Program-made: the position numbers and the translations under genes
Shown here: piece by piece, positions 11,089 through 22,945 of the stretch
Numbering within the stretch: position 1 is the stretch's first letter
How the letters are laid out: the number at the start of each line of letters is the position of its first letter
Source: Vandiemenella viatica
Taxonomy: Eukaryota > Arthropoda > Insecta > Orthoptera > Morabidae
Direction of reading: 5' to 3'
DNA length: 64,000 nucleotides
Assembly (NCBI GenBank): GCA_031002005.1
Contig: CM061920.1
Coordinates: forward strand, 115,062,095 to 115,126,094
Notes under the pieces: model-generated
The model's input: the letters and a program-made list of their open reading frames with translations, nothing else
What the model was told of the DNA's origin: nothing
The model's database searches: none

Positions 11089-11754
11089 GAAAAAGGTGTA
11101 ATTATAAAAAGACACAGACTTTAGAATTGAAGAGATATTTCAGTGTAAAGTTCAGCAAATGGAAAGATGGCACATGTTCAGTGGAGATGAAATAGGAAGA
11201 GTTTAAGGAAATAGTAAAAAAAAAAAAAAAAAAGGGCAAGGAAATGTTTATTCCAAAGCAGAAAATAAAGAAAAGTACAGAACCTAAATATTACAGTAGT
11301 GAGATGAGAAGGTTGAAGAGAGTTAAGAGACAAGAAGGCAGTAGGGAATACTTAAAACAACTAAAGAAGCAATTAATAACATCAAAGAGAGAAGAAAAGA
11401 ATGGGTTTATGATGAATATTATTGGTGCAGGAGGACCACTGAACGATGCATATAGACATTTCTATGGCTATATTAGGAAACTGAGGGTATTTAAACCATT
11501 GTAGATAAAAACGGAGTAGAAGTGACTGAGGATTTTGAAATTGCAGAGACACTGAGTGACTGGTTTAGTTAGAAAACTAGGGACTATCATCCTGTGATGG
11601 GAGGGAAGGAATCAGTGGAGAGTCTCCGTAGAATTATAAATGAGGAAACAACAACACTTTTAATAAATTCTCAAGAAATTATGAAGGAACTCAAAAAGCT
11701 AAAAAAAACGTAATGGGGCTGGTGTAGATAATATTACTACAGATTTATTAAAGA
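11089..11754 (+). pseudogene. Decayed CR1-like endonuclease-RT linker
   Basis: The frame at 11244-11504 is Lys/Arg-rich and matches in character the linker between endonuclease and RT of CR1-type ORF2 (a tract such as KQLKKQLITSKREEKN). It follows an A-run of 16 at 11219-11234. Just upstream, an EGISDT remnant recalls the endonuclease GISDHK motif. Near 11710 a NGAGVDNITTDLLK segment resembles the APGPDGI block. Several frames are needed, so it is inactive. Confidence 0.5.
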
Positions 11755-12475
11755 CTACCTGGAGCCCACGACTTCATTCGAGTTTGTAAAGAATTTGGAT
11801 TGACAGCTACCGACATCTAACCACCATAGTGTACGATGGGAGACTCGATGCTATTACCATACACAAACGGCAGTCATCTGCGCTATATAGTTCAGGCAGC
11901 AAAGTAAAATATACGGACACACATGTCAGTGGTCGAATTATGAAAATATCCTTGATCGACCAATTTCAACCACAATTTCTCCCACACTCCCACAGTTACT
12001 GAAATTTGGTCAATGTTGTGATAGACGGGTAACTCTGTGCTACTACTACACACAAACATCACACTAGATAGTTTTGGATGAAAAGTGATACACCATGATA
12101 TATTCATTATTGGTAGAAATATGAATGTGCCGCAGGTCGACCACTTTCAACCACCATATCTCCCACACCCCCATAGCTACTGAAATCTAACCACCATAGT
12201 ACACAACAGGAGACACGGTACCAATACCACACACAAACACCAATGGTCTATGCTATGCAGTTGAGGCAGCAGAGTGACATATACGGAGATACATGTCTTT
12301 GGTTGAAATACGAAAATGCCCTGCATCTACCACTTTTAGCCATCATATCTCCCACATCCCCACAGCTATCGGCATTCGGCCAATGTTGTGCATGACAGGA
12401 AACTCCATGCTACTTCCACACACAAAGACCAGTGATCTGTGCTAGGTAGTGGTGGCTGAAAAGTGAAATATAGGA
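11755..12475 (-). repeat. ~185-bp minisatellite, minus orientation, possible Helitron-like end
   Basis: Units share TTTCAACCACNATNTCTCCCACAC and CACTGAAAT-like blocks at about 185-bp spacing (anchors near 11957, 12137 and 12320). In reverse complement they match the arrays at 50650-52199 and 52930-54026, including the end block CAATCCAAATTCTTTACAAA. The terminus reads GGTAG/T on the minus strand, reminiscent of a Helitron CTRR/T end. The class is inferred only. Confidence 0.55.
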
Positions 12476-13526
12476 AAACACAATTCTATTTTTATCTATA
12501 CTATTACGTATCTGTAAGCAAGCTGCGTGTGTCTCTTTACTTATCTTGCAGTAAGTACCGCAGCAATTTGGATGTGGTTTTCAAGTTTTAGAGCTGATAA
12601 TCCGAATCAAAATCACTGAAATAGCTACATGCCTTCGGAAGGAACAGGCAATTAAAAACCTTTTTACATGGAAAATTGTATGGCATGGAACATTATGCAC
12701 TTTCAGACATGCACTACTTCTGCATAATTATGACGAAAATTCCCATACCTTAACTAATGATTGTTTAATATTTTGACCTTGAATATTTAGTTTTTCAGTT
12801 TTCTGGAATGCAGTAAATAAAAGGAATAACTGAATCAAACATAATGTTCATTACTACTATTTCATTTACTGTAATAATTACATGCTTAAGAGTTTGACCA
12901 AAGATAAATATACTAACTTTGAATTGTTTATATTGTCTTTGTCTTCGGTTATGATTACTCGCTTTTAGCAATTAGTTAAACTACTAAATATTATATTAAA
13001 TCTTCAATAAGAATAAAACAATTGTGATATTTGTGGTAAGTAACTAAGAGCTTAATATGTATATCAAAGGTTTCTATTGTCGTTGCAATTTGATTGTGAA
13101 ATCCAATCCGCATTTCAACCTAACCACAACCACTAACTACCCAAATTGTAGTTAATGTAATATTTAGTGTGTTTAGGCGTATCTGAATTGTTTGATTTTG
13201 TAACGGCAATATCAGTATAAGTTGTGGTTAGTTTGAAATGCAACCTGACCCAGAATGTTCTTGGAAAAATGTAAGTCATGAGGAATTCAATTATTGTTAG
13301 TAATTAATAAGCTGTTTTATGAATGCCATGTTAGTGAATCAAGTAAGTGTTTCCTGATGGCTTTAGCAAAATTTGTTTCTGGTCCAGGCTACATTTGAAT
13401 CTAACTAATCCAGTTCCTAAATACCGTGAAGGAAAATGGCTCGAAATGTGGGTAGTTGTATAAAAGCAATCAAGATAAAAAATATATGTTATTACTCATG
13501 GATGTATTTATATGGTATTAAAAAAA
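12476..13526 (+). repeat. Dispersed non-coding repeat
   Basis: Part of this stretch (about 13140-13400) matches, in reverse complement, 23560-23810: shared blocks include GCAATATCAGTATA-like and TTCTTGGAA sequences and a TTTCTGGTCCAGGC-type motif. AACCTAACCACAACC-like words recur here, around 20285-20330 and around 42100. No ORF or RNA gene was seen. It looks like a non-autonomous interspersed repeat of unassigned class. Confidence 0.5.
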
Positions 13527-14078
13527 GGGGGATTCTACGATTACCGTGGCTCCGCAATTTGATGATGGATTCTTATTCGACGAGACAAATTGAAAGTAAA
13601 GAATAAATTGATGTGATTAAGTTGAAATGCGGCCTTGGCCAGATGAAAAATTTCGCCATACTCAAATTTGATGATGGATTTGTATGTAACTTGACGAGAC
13701 AAATCAGAAAAAAAGAATAAATGTTTTTGATATCTCGCTTAGTGCTTGAGATATAGTATCTCAAAAGTGAGGAGGTTCGGGTGAAATCTGGCATGGAGCA
13801 GAAAAAAATTCACCGAAACCTGTATATCTACACGGTGGAAATGCTCGATAGGTATTTTATTTTCTTCCTAGTGGTTGTTGTTAGGTTGAAATACAGCCTG
13901 GACCAGAAGAAACGCCAACAAAAGCACAAGGAACTATACCTTTAACTGATTTTTGACACGCTACATCTCGAAAACCAAGCAAGATATGAAAAAAAAAATG
14001 TTTATTATCGATTTGTTTTGCCTAGTTCTATAAAGATCCATTATCAGATTGTGGCGCCACGGTAATGGTAGAACGGCC
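13527..14078. mobile_element. 552-bp TIR MITE with 8-bp flanking repeat
   Basis: The left end (GGATTCTACGATTACCGTGG) pairs with the right end, whose complement is GGCCGTTCTACCATTACCG, extending about 40 bp to a GATGGAT/GATAATGGAT block. TTAAAAAA flanks both sides (13518-13525, 14079-14086), though it is low complexity. Inside, TTTGATGATGGAT plus GACGAGACAAAT occurs twice about 112 bp apart. Non-coding. Confidence 0.6.
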
Positions 14079-14274
14079 TTAAAAAATCTTGCGAGTGATC
14101 TCAGTACATTTGTTGCTGCAATACTATCGTTGGCGGCGTAGATAGTTTAGAATTAACAGCCATTACTATCGCAGACAGTAACTTTTGTTTTGCATTATAT
14201 CTATTGTACATTTCTTTTTGCTATAACATGCACTTTATATTGAAAGGTATGTCCTCAGGAAATTTCTAACCTGA

Positions 14275-15200
14275 AGGATTCGAGCAACCGCAGTCATGAG
14301 CAGCAGTCGTCGACTTTCTTGTGTGTTTAATCTAAAGTGTGCTAGATAGACTTTGTTTTTATTGAATTTTCTGTGCAGGCAGTGAGTCAGCAGTCGAGCA
14401 ACCGCCGCCGTGAGCAGCAGTCGTCGACTTTCTTGTGTGTTTAATCTAAAGTGTGCTAGATAGACTTTGTTTTTATCTTTGAATTTTCTGTGCAAGCAGT
14501 GAGTCAGCAGTCGAGCAACCGCCGCCGTGAGCAGCAGTCGTCGACTTTCTTGTGTGTTTAATCTAAAGTGTGCTAGATAGACTTTGTTTTTATCTTTGAA
14601 TTTTCTGTGTAGGCAGTGAGTCAGCAGTCGAGCAACCGCCGCCGTGAGCAGCAGTCATCGACTTTCTTGTGTGTTTAATCTAAAGTGTGCTAGATAGACT
14701 TTGTTTTTATCTTTGAATTTTCTGTGTAGGCAGTGAGTCAGCAGTCGAGCAACCGCCGCCGTGAGCAGCAGTCGTCGACTTTCTTGTGTGTTTAATCTAA
14801 AGTGTGCTAGATAGACTTTGTTTTTATCTTTGAATTTTCTGTGTAGGCAGTGAGTCAGCAGTCGAGCAACCGCCGCCGTGAGCAGCAGTCGTCGACTTTC
14901 TTGTGTGTTTAATCTAAAGTGTGCTAGATAGACTTTGTTTTTATCTTTGAATTTTCTGTGTAGGCAGTGAGTCAGCAGTCGAGCAACCGCCGCCGTGAGC
15001 AGCAGTCGTCGACTTTCTTGTGTGTTTAATCTAAAGTGTGGTAGATAGACTTGTTTTTATCTTTGAATTTTCTGTGCAGGCAGTGAGTCAGCAGTACGAG
15101 CAACCGCCGCCGTGAGCAGCAGTCGTCGACTTTCTTGTGTGTTTAATCTAAAGTGTGTTAGTTAGACTTTGTTTTTATCTTTGAAATTTCTGAGAGTCAG
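14275..15200 (+). promoter_or_regulatory. 117-bp monomer array at the 5' end of CR1 copy B
   Basis: Eight copies of one unit occur with anchors (CGACTTTCTTGTGTG) at 14311, 14425, 14542, 14659, 14776, 14893, 15010 and 15127: 114 bp, then six intervals of exactly 117 bp. Two or three more diverged units continue to about 15410, just before the first ORF1 codon. Position and structure resemble the promoter monomers of mouse L1; promoter function is inferred. A second CR1 subfamily in this window has the same arrangement (62400-62975). Confidence 0.8.
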
Positions 15201-15488
15201 CAGTAGTCAGTTGAGCCTCAGCGACCGTAGCCGACTGTTGTGTGTGATTTGTATTTTACTGGTTTTTGTGTTATCTTTGAATATTTCCTTTTTAGGTAGT
15301 GATCCAGTGAGTTGAGCCTCTGCGTCCGTAGCAGCAGTAGCCGAATTGTTGTGTGATCTGAAATTTCCTGGTTTCGTGTTATCTTAAATATTTCCTGTTT
15401 AGGTAGTGATCCATTTAGTTGAGCTGTAGCAGCTGTCTGATTTTTCTGATTAATTTGTTTGTGACTGTGTTTGGTTAGTTTGTGGGAC

Positions 15489-16416
15489 ATGGTTTGCGCA
15501 ATGTGTTACAGTAGGCGTCAGGCTCTCGAAGAGATTCGTACTACGATGGCATCTCTTCAGGCACAGGTGTGGAGCATAGTTAGATGACGAACGGCAGTGC
15601 GTCGAAGAATTACCGGAGGCTACTGATGTAGAACCGGCAGGTGAGGATTGTCAGGTATCTGTTGCAGGGAACGACTGGCACCGGGTGGATAGGAGAAAGG
15701 CATCAAAATTCCAAAATAACCGACGGGAGAATGATATCTTGCCCCTAAGTAATGCGTTTTCAGTTTTGCAGGAGGTTGAAGATCTTAGTGCGAATGGCCC
15801 AGAAGCACAGCAGGGAAGATTTACTCGCAGACACCGAGTGATGCCAGGGAAAGGATTACTTATCATTGGAAGCTCCAACGTCCGACGTCTAGAGAAACCC
15901 CTACGAGACCTAGCTGAGAAGAATGGTGCAGACCCTCGTACTAACGTTCATTCTGTGTGTCTTCCAGGAGCAACCGTGCCACGAGTCATGGAGGCTATAC
16001 CAAAAGCGATTAGAGAATCGAACTGCCGTCAGTTGAGGGTAGCTGCGCACGTCGGAACTAACGACTCGTGTCATGTTTCTGTTTCAGATATAGTGAAATC
16101 TATGGACAAGTTGGGCCACAAGGCGTATGAATCAGCGCGTGAGAATTCGGTAAAGTTGCAGTTTTCCATCTGTAGTGTCGTGCCGCGCATCGATTGTGGG
16201 GAAGCCGTATGGTGGAAGATTTATAATTTGAATTGTAGTCTACAGGAGCTGTGTCGCAGAAACAACTGGGGCTTCGTCGATCTTCGACCGATGATAGCTG
16301 CCAGCTGGGACGCATTTGACAGGTCGGGCGTCCACTACACACCGAGAATGGCGATCAAGGTGGCTGCTAAAATATGGAACCGTCTTGATGTGAATTATTT
16401 TTTAGGAACACCGTGA
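15489..16416 (+). pseudogene. CR1 ORF1 with SGNH-esterase domain (copy B)
   Basis: The frame starts at an ATG at 15489 with a Cys-rich MVCAMCYSRR start, stops early (TAG near 15582) and continues in other frames to a 243-codon open stretch (15685-16416). That stretch has the W.RV/LPLSNAF block and then an SGNH hydrolase-like domain: GSSN carrying the nucleophile Ser near 15867, GTND near 16053 and DRSGVHYT with the Asp/His pair near 16320. Esterase-type ORF1 proteins are known in CR1-group LINEs. This copy is inactive because of the early stop. Confidence 0.8.
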
Positions 16417-16467
16417 GGCCCGAGGATCCCTCAGTTCAACGAAGAAGACGCGTCGTTAATCTAGATC

Positions 16468-19330
16468 TTGGTTCTGGAAGTGACTGGCGTGAATAAATCG
16501 AAATTTACAGCTCCAAATACTTCACCCGTTTCCTTTCGGAGTGCAAATAGTAAAAATGCGAATTTAGACTCTACAGATACAGATATTAAACCGCTAAGGA
16601 TAATGGTCCTTAATTGTCAGAGTATTAGAGGGAAAGTAGCCGATTTCCACGCTGCAGTTGCGACTAACGATGTTGATATAATACTAGGAACCGAGAGCTG
16701 GTTGACGCCAGAGGTAGAATCTAGCGAAGTATTTGCTCCTCAATTCAATGTTTTTCGGAAAGACAGAACTACCTCAATGGGCGGAGGTGTGTTCGTGGCC
16801 GTTAATAAAACCATCAATTGCTCCTGTAGTAAATGAAACGGAAAATTGTTGCGAGTTAATATGGGTGAAGGTAAAAATTGGCAGAAGTTTAAAGTTCATA
16901 ATAGGATCATTTTACCGACCTCCGGACTCTGGATTAGATAACGCGGAATATCTTAGACAGTCACTCAATAGTATTTCTCAGAAATTTCAGGGACATACAT
17001 TGATCATGGGAGGTGATTTTAATATACCCTCTGTTAACTGGGACACATTTACTGTTCAGGTCAGGTGGAAGAGATAGGTTAATAACCGAAACGTTCCTGG
17101 AATCATTCGCGGAAAATTCTCTTGAACAGATGGTCGAAGAGCCAACGCGGAGCGTCAAGGATTCCTCGTCCATTTTGGATCTATTTCTTACTAACAATCC
17201 GGATATTGTAGATAACGTTTGTATAGAAGACGGTATAAGTGATCACAAGGCGATTGTGGTAACTTTAAAATCTAGGCTGAATTTGAAGCATGATAAAGAC
17301 AAACTCGTATATTGTTTCGATAAGGCAAATGATGCGTTTATGGTCGATCATTTGGCGAAAAATTTTGAAACGTACACGCTTAATACAAATGTTGAGGAAC
17401 TTTGGTTTAATTTAAAAGAAATAATATGGACCGGCTTAAATCAATTTGTTCCCAAGAAGTTTATTAAGGTTAGTAACAAATTCCCGTGGTTCAATAGGGA
17501 AGTGAAACGTTTGCTCAGGAAGCAAAGGCGTTTACATGCGACGGTAAAGAAATCGGGGGACTCATCTGATCGCGCTAAATTAGTCCACTAGCGAGCGGAC
17601 GTGCGTAAGGCAATGCGTGATGCGTTTAAAGAATTCCAAGCCAGAAATTTATCCGAAGATCTGATTACTAATCCAAAAAAGTTCTGGTCATATGTCAAAT
17701 TAATAAGAGGCTCTCGTAAGGTCATGCCGTCGTTGATTAATGAAAATGGGGAATTATCAGAAACTAGCGTCGAGAAAGCAGAAAATCTTGAATAATGTAT
17801 TTAAAAAAGCTTTCACGTCAGAAAACTCGGAGGAGATTCCGATATTTAACAATCGAACCAACAAAATTATGAATGATCTCGTTCTCGATGTCGAGGGAAT
17901 AACTAAACTGCTTATGAATGTAAATCCCAATAAGGCTCCAGGACCAGACGGTATTCCTACAAGATTCTACTCTAGGTACGCAAAGGAATATGCACCGTAT
18001 TTGATGAAATTATATACCGCCTCCTTGGATCAAGGAAAAATACCAGCCGAATGGAAGACCGCCATCGTAAGTCCAGTGTTCAAAAGTGGGAATGTTAATG
18101 ATCCTCAAAATTATAGGCCGATCTCGTTAACCTCAATATTTTGCAGGATTTTAGAACACATCATCTATTCAAATGTCATGCGGTTTTTGGATGAAGATGA
18201 GCTTTTAAACCCAAATCAACATGGATTCAGAAAAGGCCGATGCTGCGAAACACAACTTGCCCTCGTAATTCACGACTTGAGCCGTATTATAGATGAGCAA
18301 TCCCAGGTTGATTTAGTTCTATTAGACTTCAAAAAAGCTTTCGACAGCTGTGCCTCACACTAGGTTACTTAGGAAACTTCGGGGTTACGGTATATCTAGA
18401 CAAATATGTGATTGGGTTGCAGACTTTTTGAAGGACAGAACACAGTGTGTAGTTCTCGACGGTGAGCGTTCATCACTTGCCGAAGTGAGGTCCGGGGTTC
18501 CCCAAGGAAGCGTGATAGGGCCTCTGTTGTTTCTCATATACATTAATGATTTGTGCGACATAATAAGGGGAATGAAAAGATTATTTGCCGATGATGCTAT
18601 TATTTATCGTGAAATCACAACCCAGGACGACTGCGCTTTGTTACAAGACGATATTATGAAAATAATTGCGTGGTGTAAAGATTGGCAGTTGGAGTTAAAC
18701 GCTAAAAAGTGCCAAGTCATGCATGTAAGTAAAAAGGTGACACCATTTAGCTTTGAATATACAATTAATGGCACTGTCCTTAGAACGGTAGATTCCGCTA
18801 AATACCTAGGGGTAACAATTCGTAATAATTTGTGGTGGAATGAGCATATCGAGAATGTAATTGGGAAAGCAAATCGTATGCTTCGATTTCTAGGTCGTAA
18901 TTTAAAACAATGCACTCCGGAAGTTAAATCGATTGTGTACAAGTCACTAGTGAGGCCTCACTTGGAATATTGTTGCTCTGTATGGGGTCCCCATCAAAAG
19001 GGATTAATGGAGGCATTAGAGATGGTCCAAAGAAGAGCCGCCCGATTCGTGGCAGGTATGTATAGTTGGAGGGAAAGCGTAAGTGCCATGTTGAAGGAGT
19101 TAGGTTGGGAAGGCCTGGAGCACTGAAGGCGTTGCTCTCGACGGAAGCTAATTGAAAAATTCTCGACTGATGTATTTTCGGAATGACAGCAAACAAATAT
19201 TGCTACCAGCAACATTCATATCTCGGAATGACCGCGAAAATAAGATAAGAGAAATCAGGGCCAGAACCGATTCATTTCTCTACTCATTTTTTCCACGAGC
19301 GATTAGGGAATGGAATAGAATGGATTTATA
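16468..19330 (+). pseudogene. CR1 ORF2 endonuclease-reverse transcriptase (copy B)
   Basis: Order of motifs: endonuclease LNCQSIRGK near 16610, GTESWL near 16690, GSFYRPP near 16905, GGDFNIPSVNWD near 17010, DGISDHKA near 17235; linker with NPKKFWSYVK near 17670; RT with APGPDGIP near 17937, NYRPISLTS near 18110, HGFRKGRCCETQ near 18221, LLDFKKAFD near 18323, SGVPQGSVIGPLLFL near 18493, RLFADDAIIY near 18580; C-terminal RPHLEYCCSVW near 18955. The catalytic FADD is present. Frameshifts near 16830, 17065, 17785, 18355 and 19125 and a TAG at 17589 break it. Confidence 0.85.
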
Positions 19331-19565
19331 GGGCGAGTAAACACAAAATCGGACAGGAGTAGCTTCCGATAAAGCACTCCGGCCATCCTGATCTGGGTTT
19401 TCCATGGTTTCCCTAGATCGCTCCAGGCGAATGCTGGGATGGTTCCTCACAATAGCCCATGGGCGCCACCTGCCATATACCGTATATCCCTTCCAAACCA
19501 TTACCTTTCCTGATAGGTGCAATGCACCCTCCGCCAAACACTTTTAGTGAATCGCGGAGTAATTG

Positions 19566-20640
19566 TAATAGTAGATTTTTGATTCTCGGTATGCCTTTAC
19601 TGGAATGTTGGTGACAATGTTTCACGTAGCTTTAGTTTCTTATATTTCATATATTGTACTCTGTTAAAATATAAGTCCTACAAAAAAAAACCTTTTGAAC
19701 ATCGGTATGAAAACCGCATCTAAGGTAATAACTAAAAGAAAGGAATTTTTTAAAAATGAAATATATATTTTGCTTCTCTGCATTATTATTTTACACTAAA
19801 ATAAAAAGGGTAAAATATTATATTTTTCTGGGGGAGGGGGGAGGGAGGGAGGCTGCCTACTACTAGTACTAACCATTTGAAATTTGGATTAACTGCTTTG
19901 TTATAATATCCTCTTCATGTTTTGCACTCTTATTTTTCAGAAAAGTTACCACAAATTAAATTAAAAATGCCAAAATATGGAAGAGATGCCCAGCTAATAG
20001 ATGGTGCTGCAAAATTAATGAAAATCTATTGAAATGTTGGTTAAATCATTTATTGTAATGTTTTCTTGCATTTATGCTTCTCTCCGTTGTAAAAATTCAC
20101 ACGAAATTAACGAATAAAAAATATTTGTTCGAGATGTTGTAGGCCCTACAACAACGATATCCATCTTAGTATCAATACAAGCGATCGGAGACAATGTATT
20201 GCTTCCACTGTAAACAAATACCCAATTTTTTAGATGGATGCAGCAGAACGATTTTCCAAAAATTATTTCCTTAGTCTAGGCTGAATTTTGACCTAACCAC
20301 ATCCTCTATGGCAAAATGACCTAACCATGACCTCTATGACAAAACGAGACTGTTTAGGTTGATATGATCCCTGTGCCATTTTTTGTGTCATTTTTACAGT
20401 GCTAGCAATATTACGCAGTTGCACAGAGGCTCATATTTCAGCATTTTTCTGAAGAAGGAGAGTATAAAACGTGAGGAGGACATTTTGTGGAGGCAGATAC
20501 TTTAAATTTCAAAAGATTAGTACCAGTTTCAGATTTGTGGAGAAAGAGGCAGACTACCCGCATTTCTACACACGTCAAGATCTGTGTGTGCAAAGCAGTG
20601 GGTAAATGCTTTATATAAATAAGATTGTGGGATACAATAT
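19566..20640 (+). repeat. Dispersed repeat ending in a hairpin-rich terminus
   Basis: The 3' part (CAAAGCAGTGGGTAAATGC near 20593) is the reverse complement of the start of the element at 22945, and a block near 19690-19760 (AAGGTAATAACTAAAAGAAAGG) mirrors 23060-23100. The two are inverted copies of one family. No coding sequence was found; a G-run and A-runs are present near 19830. Confidence 0.5.
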
Positions 20641-22261
20641 TGTACCATACCTTGAAATTTTATTTAAAACGAGTTTGCTTACCAGAGGACTGTAAAAGAG
20701 CGATAGTAGTTCTGGTTAATTTTTTTTTTTTAATCTTCTTAACGTCTCTCTAACAGCGACATTTTTAGAGACGGGAAAGGATGGGGGGCAAGGAATGGGA
20801 AGGAATTGGGCAATTGCCTTTTGAAGGCATTTGCATGGAGTGATTTGTGAAACCATGGAAAACCCAAATCTGGATGCCCGGACGGGGATTTGAACCGCCG
20901 TCCTCCCGAATGCGAGGCCAGAACGCTAGCCGTTACACCACCACGCTTGGTTTCTGGTTCATAAAGGAGGGGTTACATATAGGGTTGGAAATAGCAGATC
21001 AATTAGTTTCGCATCAATGATTGATAAGCAACTATATCAGAAATGTCTGTGAGGAAAGAAATTGGTTTGCAGATCGAAAACATGACTTTAGGCAAGGATA
21101 TTCATGTGAATCTCAGATGATGGGCTAAATGCAAGATATTTCAGATGAATTGGACAAGAGAGGCCAAGTTGATAGCGTGGCACGAGATCTTTCTAAGGCA
21201 TTTGACAGAGAGAACCATGAAATCGTTTTAAATAAACTGAAATCTATTGGATTGGGTGAAAATGTTACTTGCTGGGTAGAGGAATTCTTAAAAGCCAGAA
21301 AGTAAAGTGTTAGAATAGGAAATATATTATCAAAAGAGGTGGAAGTAAATAAGGGGGTGCCACAGGGTAGTGTATTGGGACCTTTGCTGTTCATTAAACT
21401 AATGAATGACTGTGTAGAGGGGTTATGGTCAGAATCTAGGTTTTTTGCAGATGATATAATGGTATACTAAAGGATCAAATCAGGTGAAGACTGAACGCCT
21501 GTAGGGTGACCTGGATAGAATATCTAAATTGATAGGTCAGCAAGGAATGAAGATAAATGCCGAGAAGAGTCAGCTTATTAGGTACACAGATAAAAAAAAA
21601 AAACTAAAGGTTAATTATGATTACAGGGTGGGGTCAGAATTGTTTTTGAAAACTTGAAGTACAAATATCTTAGAATAATGTTTGATAACAAACTCAATTG
21701 GGCAGAGCAAATTGGGCAGCTGGTAGGAAAATGTTACAAAATCCTTCGCTTACTGGAGAGGGTGATGAGAGGATGTACCAGAGAAGTTAGGGAGTTGGGT
21801 TACAAAACTTTCGTCAGACAATTGGTTGAATATGGTGGTGTACTTTGGAACCCACATTTTGGTTATAAAATACAGGAGTTTTAGTGTGTGCAAAGAAGAG
21901 CAGCTAGATCTGTTTGTGGAAATTATCACAGGACACAGTCAGTAACTGATATGATAAGGGAGCTGGATTAGGACTAATTTGAGGAAAGGAGGGGGATTGA
22001 AGAGTGTGCTGAGAATGTACAGGGAGTCTGTTGGTGATGGAGCTTGGAGGGATATTGGTCAAAGAATTAGAACAGTGCATGGAAGGGGAAAGGGCAACAA
22101 CGACCATCAGCTTGTGCTCAATTTCATGCAGAAGGAAGTGGGAAAATTTAATTTTGTTGGGAAGGGTGTCAAGGATTGGAAAAAATTACGAAGTGAAGAT
22201 ATGAATAACTTACCAAAAACGCTTAATTCATTCGCCAACTTAGCTAAGTGGCAAAAGGAAT
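20641..22261 (+). pseudogene. Decayed CR1/Jockey-like LINE RT fragment
   Basis: RT blocks are readable: LPEDCKRAIVV near 20680, DLSKAFDRENHE near 21188, KGVPQGSVLGPLLF near 21352, FFADDIMVY near 21441, then GMKINAEKSQLIRYTDK near 21548 and KYLRIMFDNKLNW near 21660, and a C-terminus with GYKTFVRQLVEYGGVLWNPH near 21797. Several stops and frameshifts are present. The same family is represented on the minus strand at 45925-46315. A SINE has inserted at 20718-20951. Confidence 0.75.
20718..20951 (-). mobile_element. tRNA-derived SINE
   Basis: On the minus strand the 5' head reads as a tRNA-like promoter: a box A-like GTGGTGTAACGGCTAGCG, a CTCGCATTCGGGAGGA segment and box B GGTTCAAATCC (complement at 20886-20896). 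A unique body and an A-rich tail (complement near 20718-20731) follow. An 8-bp duplication TTCTGGTT lies at 20710-20717 and 20952-20959. It interrupts the surrounding LINE RT fragment. It is not a functional tRNA, as no cloverleaf acceptor pairing is evident. Confidence 0.85.
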
Positions 22262-22945
22262 TAAATAAGGATAGGGATATGAGCCACCACTTACCTTGCG
22301 GCGATCAAAGTGGTATGCTAATACAAAGAAATGACAAAAATACAAATGATACAGAAATGTTCGGGATGAGAACTTTATCAAAAGGATAACACTACGGGAG
22401 GTGGGTGATGTGGGACACTGCCTGACAGAAAGACTGTTTGACAGGAAAATGGTGGAGGTAAATACAAATAGGGGACAAGTAGAACGGCAATGATTCAGAG
22501 CTAATACCCGAGCACAGTTAAAAATCAAAACTAATCTCTGGTCAGCGGGAAGAGCAAAATAATATAATTAAATCTAAATATGACAAAATAATACACACAC
22601 CCACACACACAAATATAAATTAAAAAATATTTTTAAAAAAATTAGGTTAGGGAAATGAACCACCACATACTTTTAGATAATGGATGTGGAGTGCGAACAC
22701 ACAGAAAAGACAAAAACACAACTGATAAACGAAATTTTCGGGACAACCCCTTTTTGAACAGGAAAACTTTATGGGAGGTGGGTGATGTTGGAGACTGTCT
22801 CCAAGAAAGACTATTGGTCAGGAAAATGGTGGGGGTAAATTCAAACATCTGAAAGGTAGGGACAGTGATTCAGAGCTAATACCAGAGCATAGATGAATAT
22901 CCAAAATGATCTCTGGTCGGTGGGAAGAGCAAAATATAGTTAAAC
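22262..22945 (-). repeat. Two tandem PLE terminal (pLTR-like) units
   Basis: Units at about 22262-22560 and 22645-22945 share, in order, GAGCCACCACTTACCTT-type ends, a GGGAGGTGGGTGATG block, AGGAAAATGGTGG, and GATTCAGAGCTAATACC. The same order occurs at 43800-44050 next to a PLE, and in opposite orientation at 30510-30690. They are therefore PLE terminal repeats left without a coding body. Tandem terminal repeats are typical of Penelope-like elements. Confidence 0.6.

Larger units (their letters stand above)
14275..19565 (+). mobile_element. Full-length, broken CR1-like LINE (copy B)
   Basis: The unit comprises a 5' monomer array, ORF1, ORF2 and a 3' UTR. The 3' end (about 19330-19565) shares AATGCACCCTCCGCCA and GGTTCCTNACAATAGCCCAT-like blocks with the minus-strand copy at 3113-6052. 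It finishes in a GTAATTGTAATAGTAG tail. ORF spacing is compact. Target-site duplications were not resolved because the 5' boundary lies in the repeat array. Confidence 0.75.

Noticed and set aside
14275..15200. CRISPR-like array of regular repeats
   Set aside because: Units are contiguous 117-bp repeats without unique spacers, in a eukaryotic LINE context.
18604..18942. 112-codon minus-strand frame within CR1 copy B
   Set aside because: Antisense shadow of the RT coding frame.
20880..20950. Possible functional tRNA gene (boxes A and B present)
   Set aside because: It is followed by a SINE body and A-tail with an 8-bp target duplication, and lacks a proper acceptor stem.
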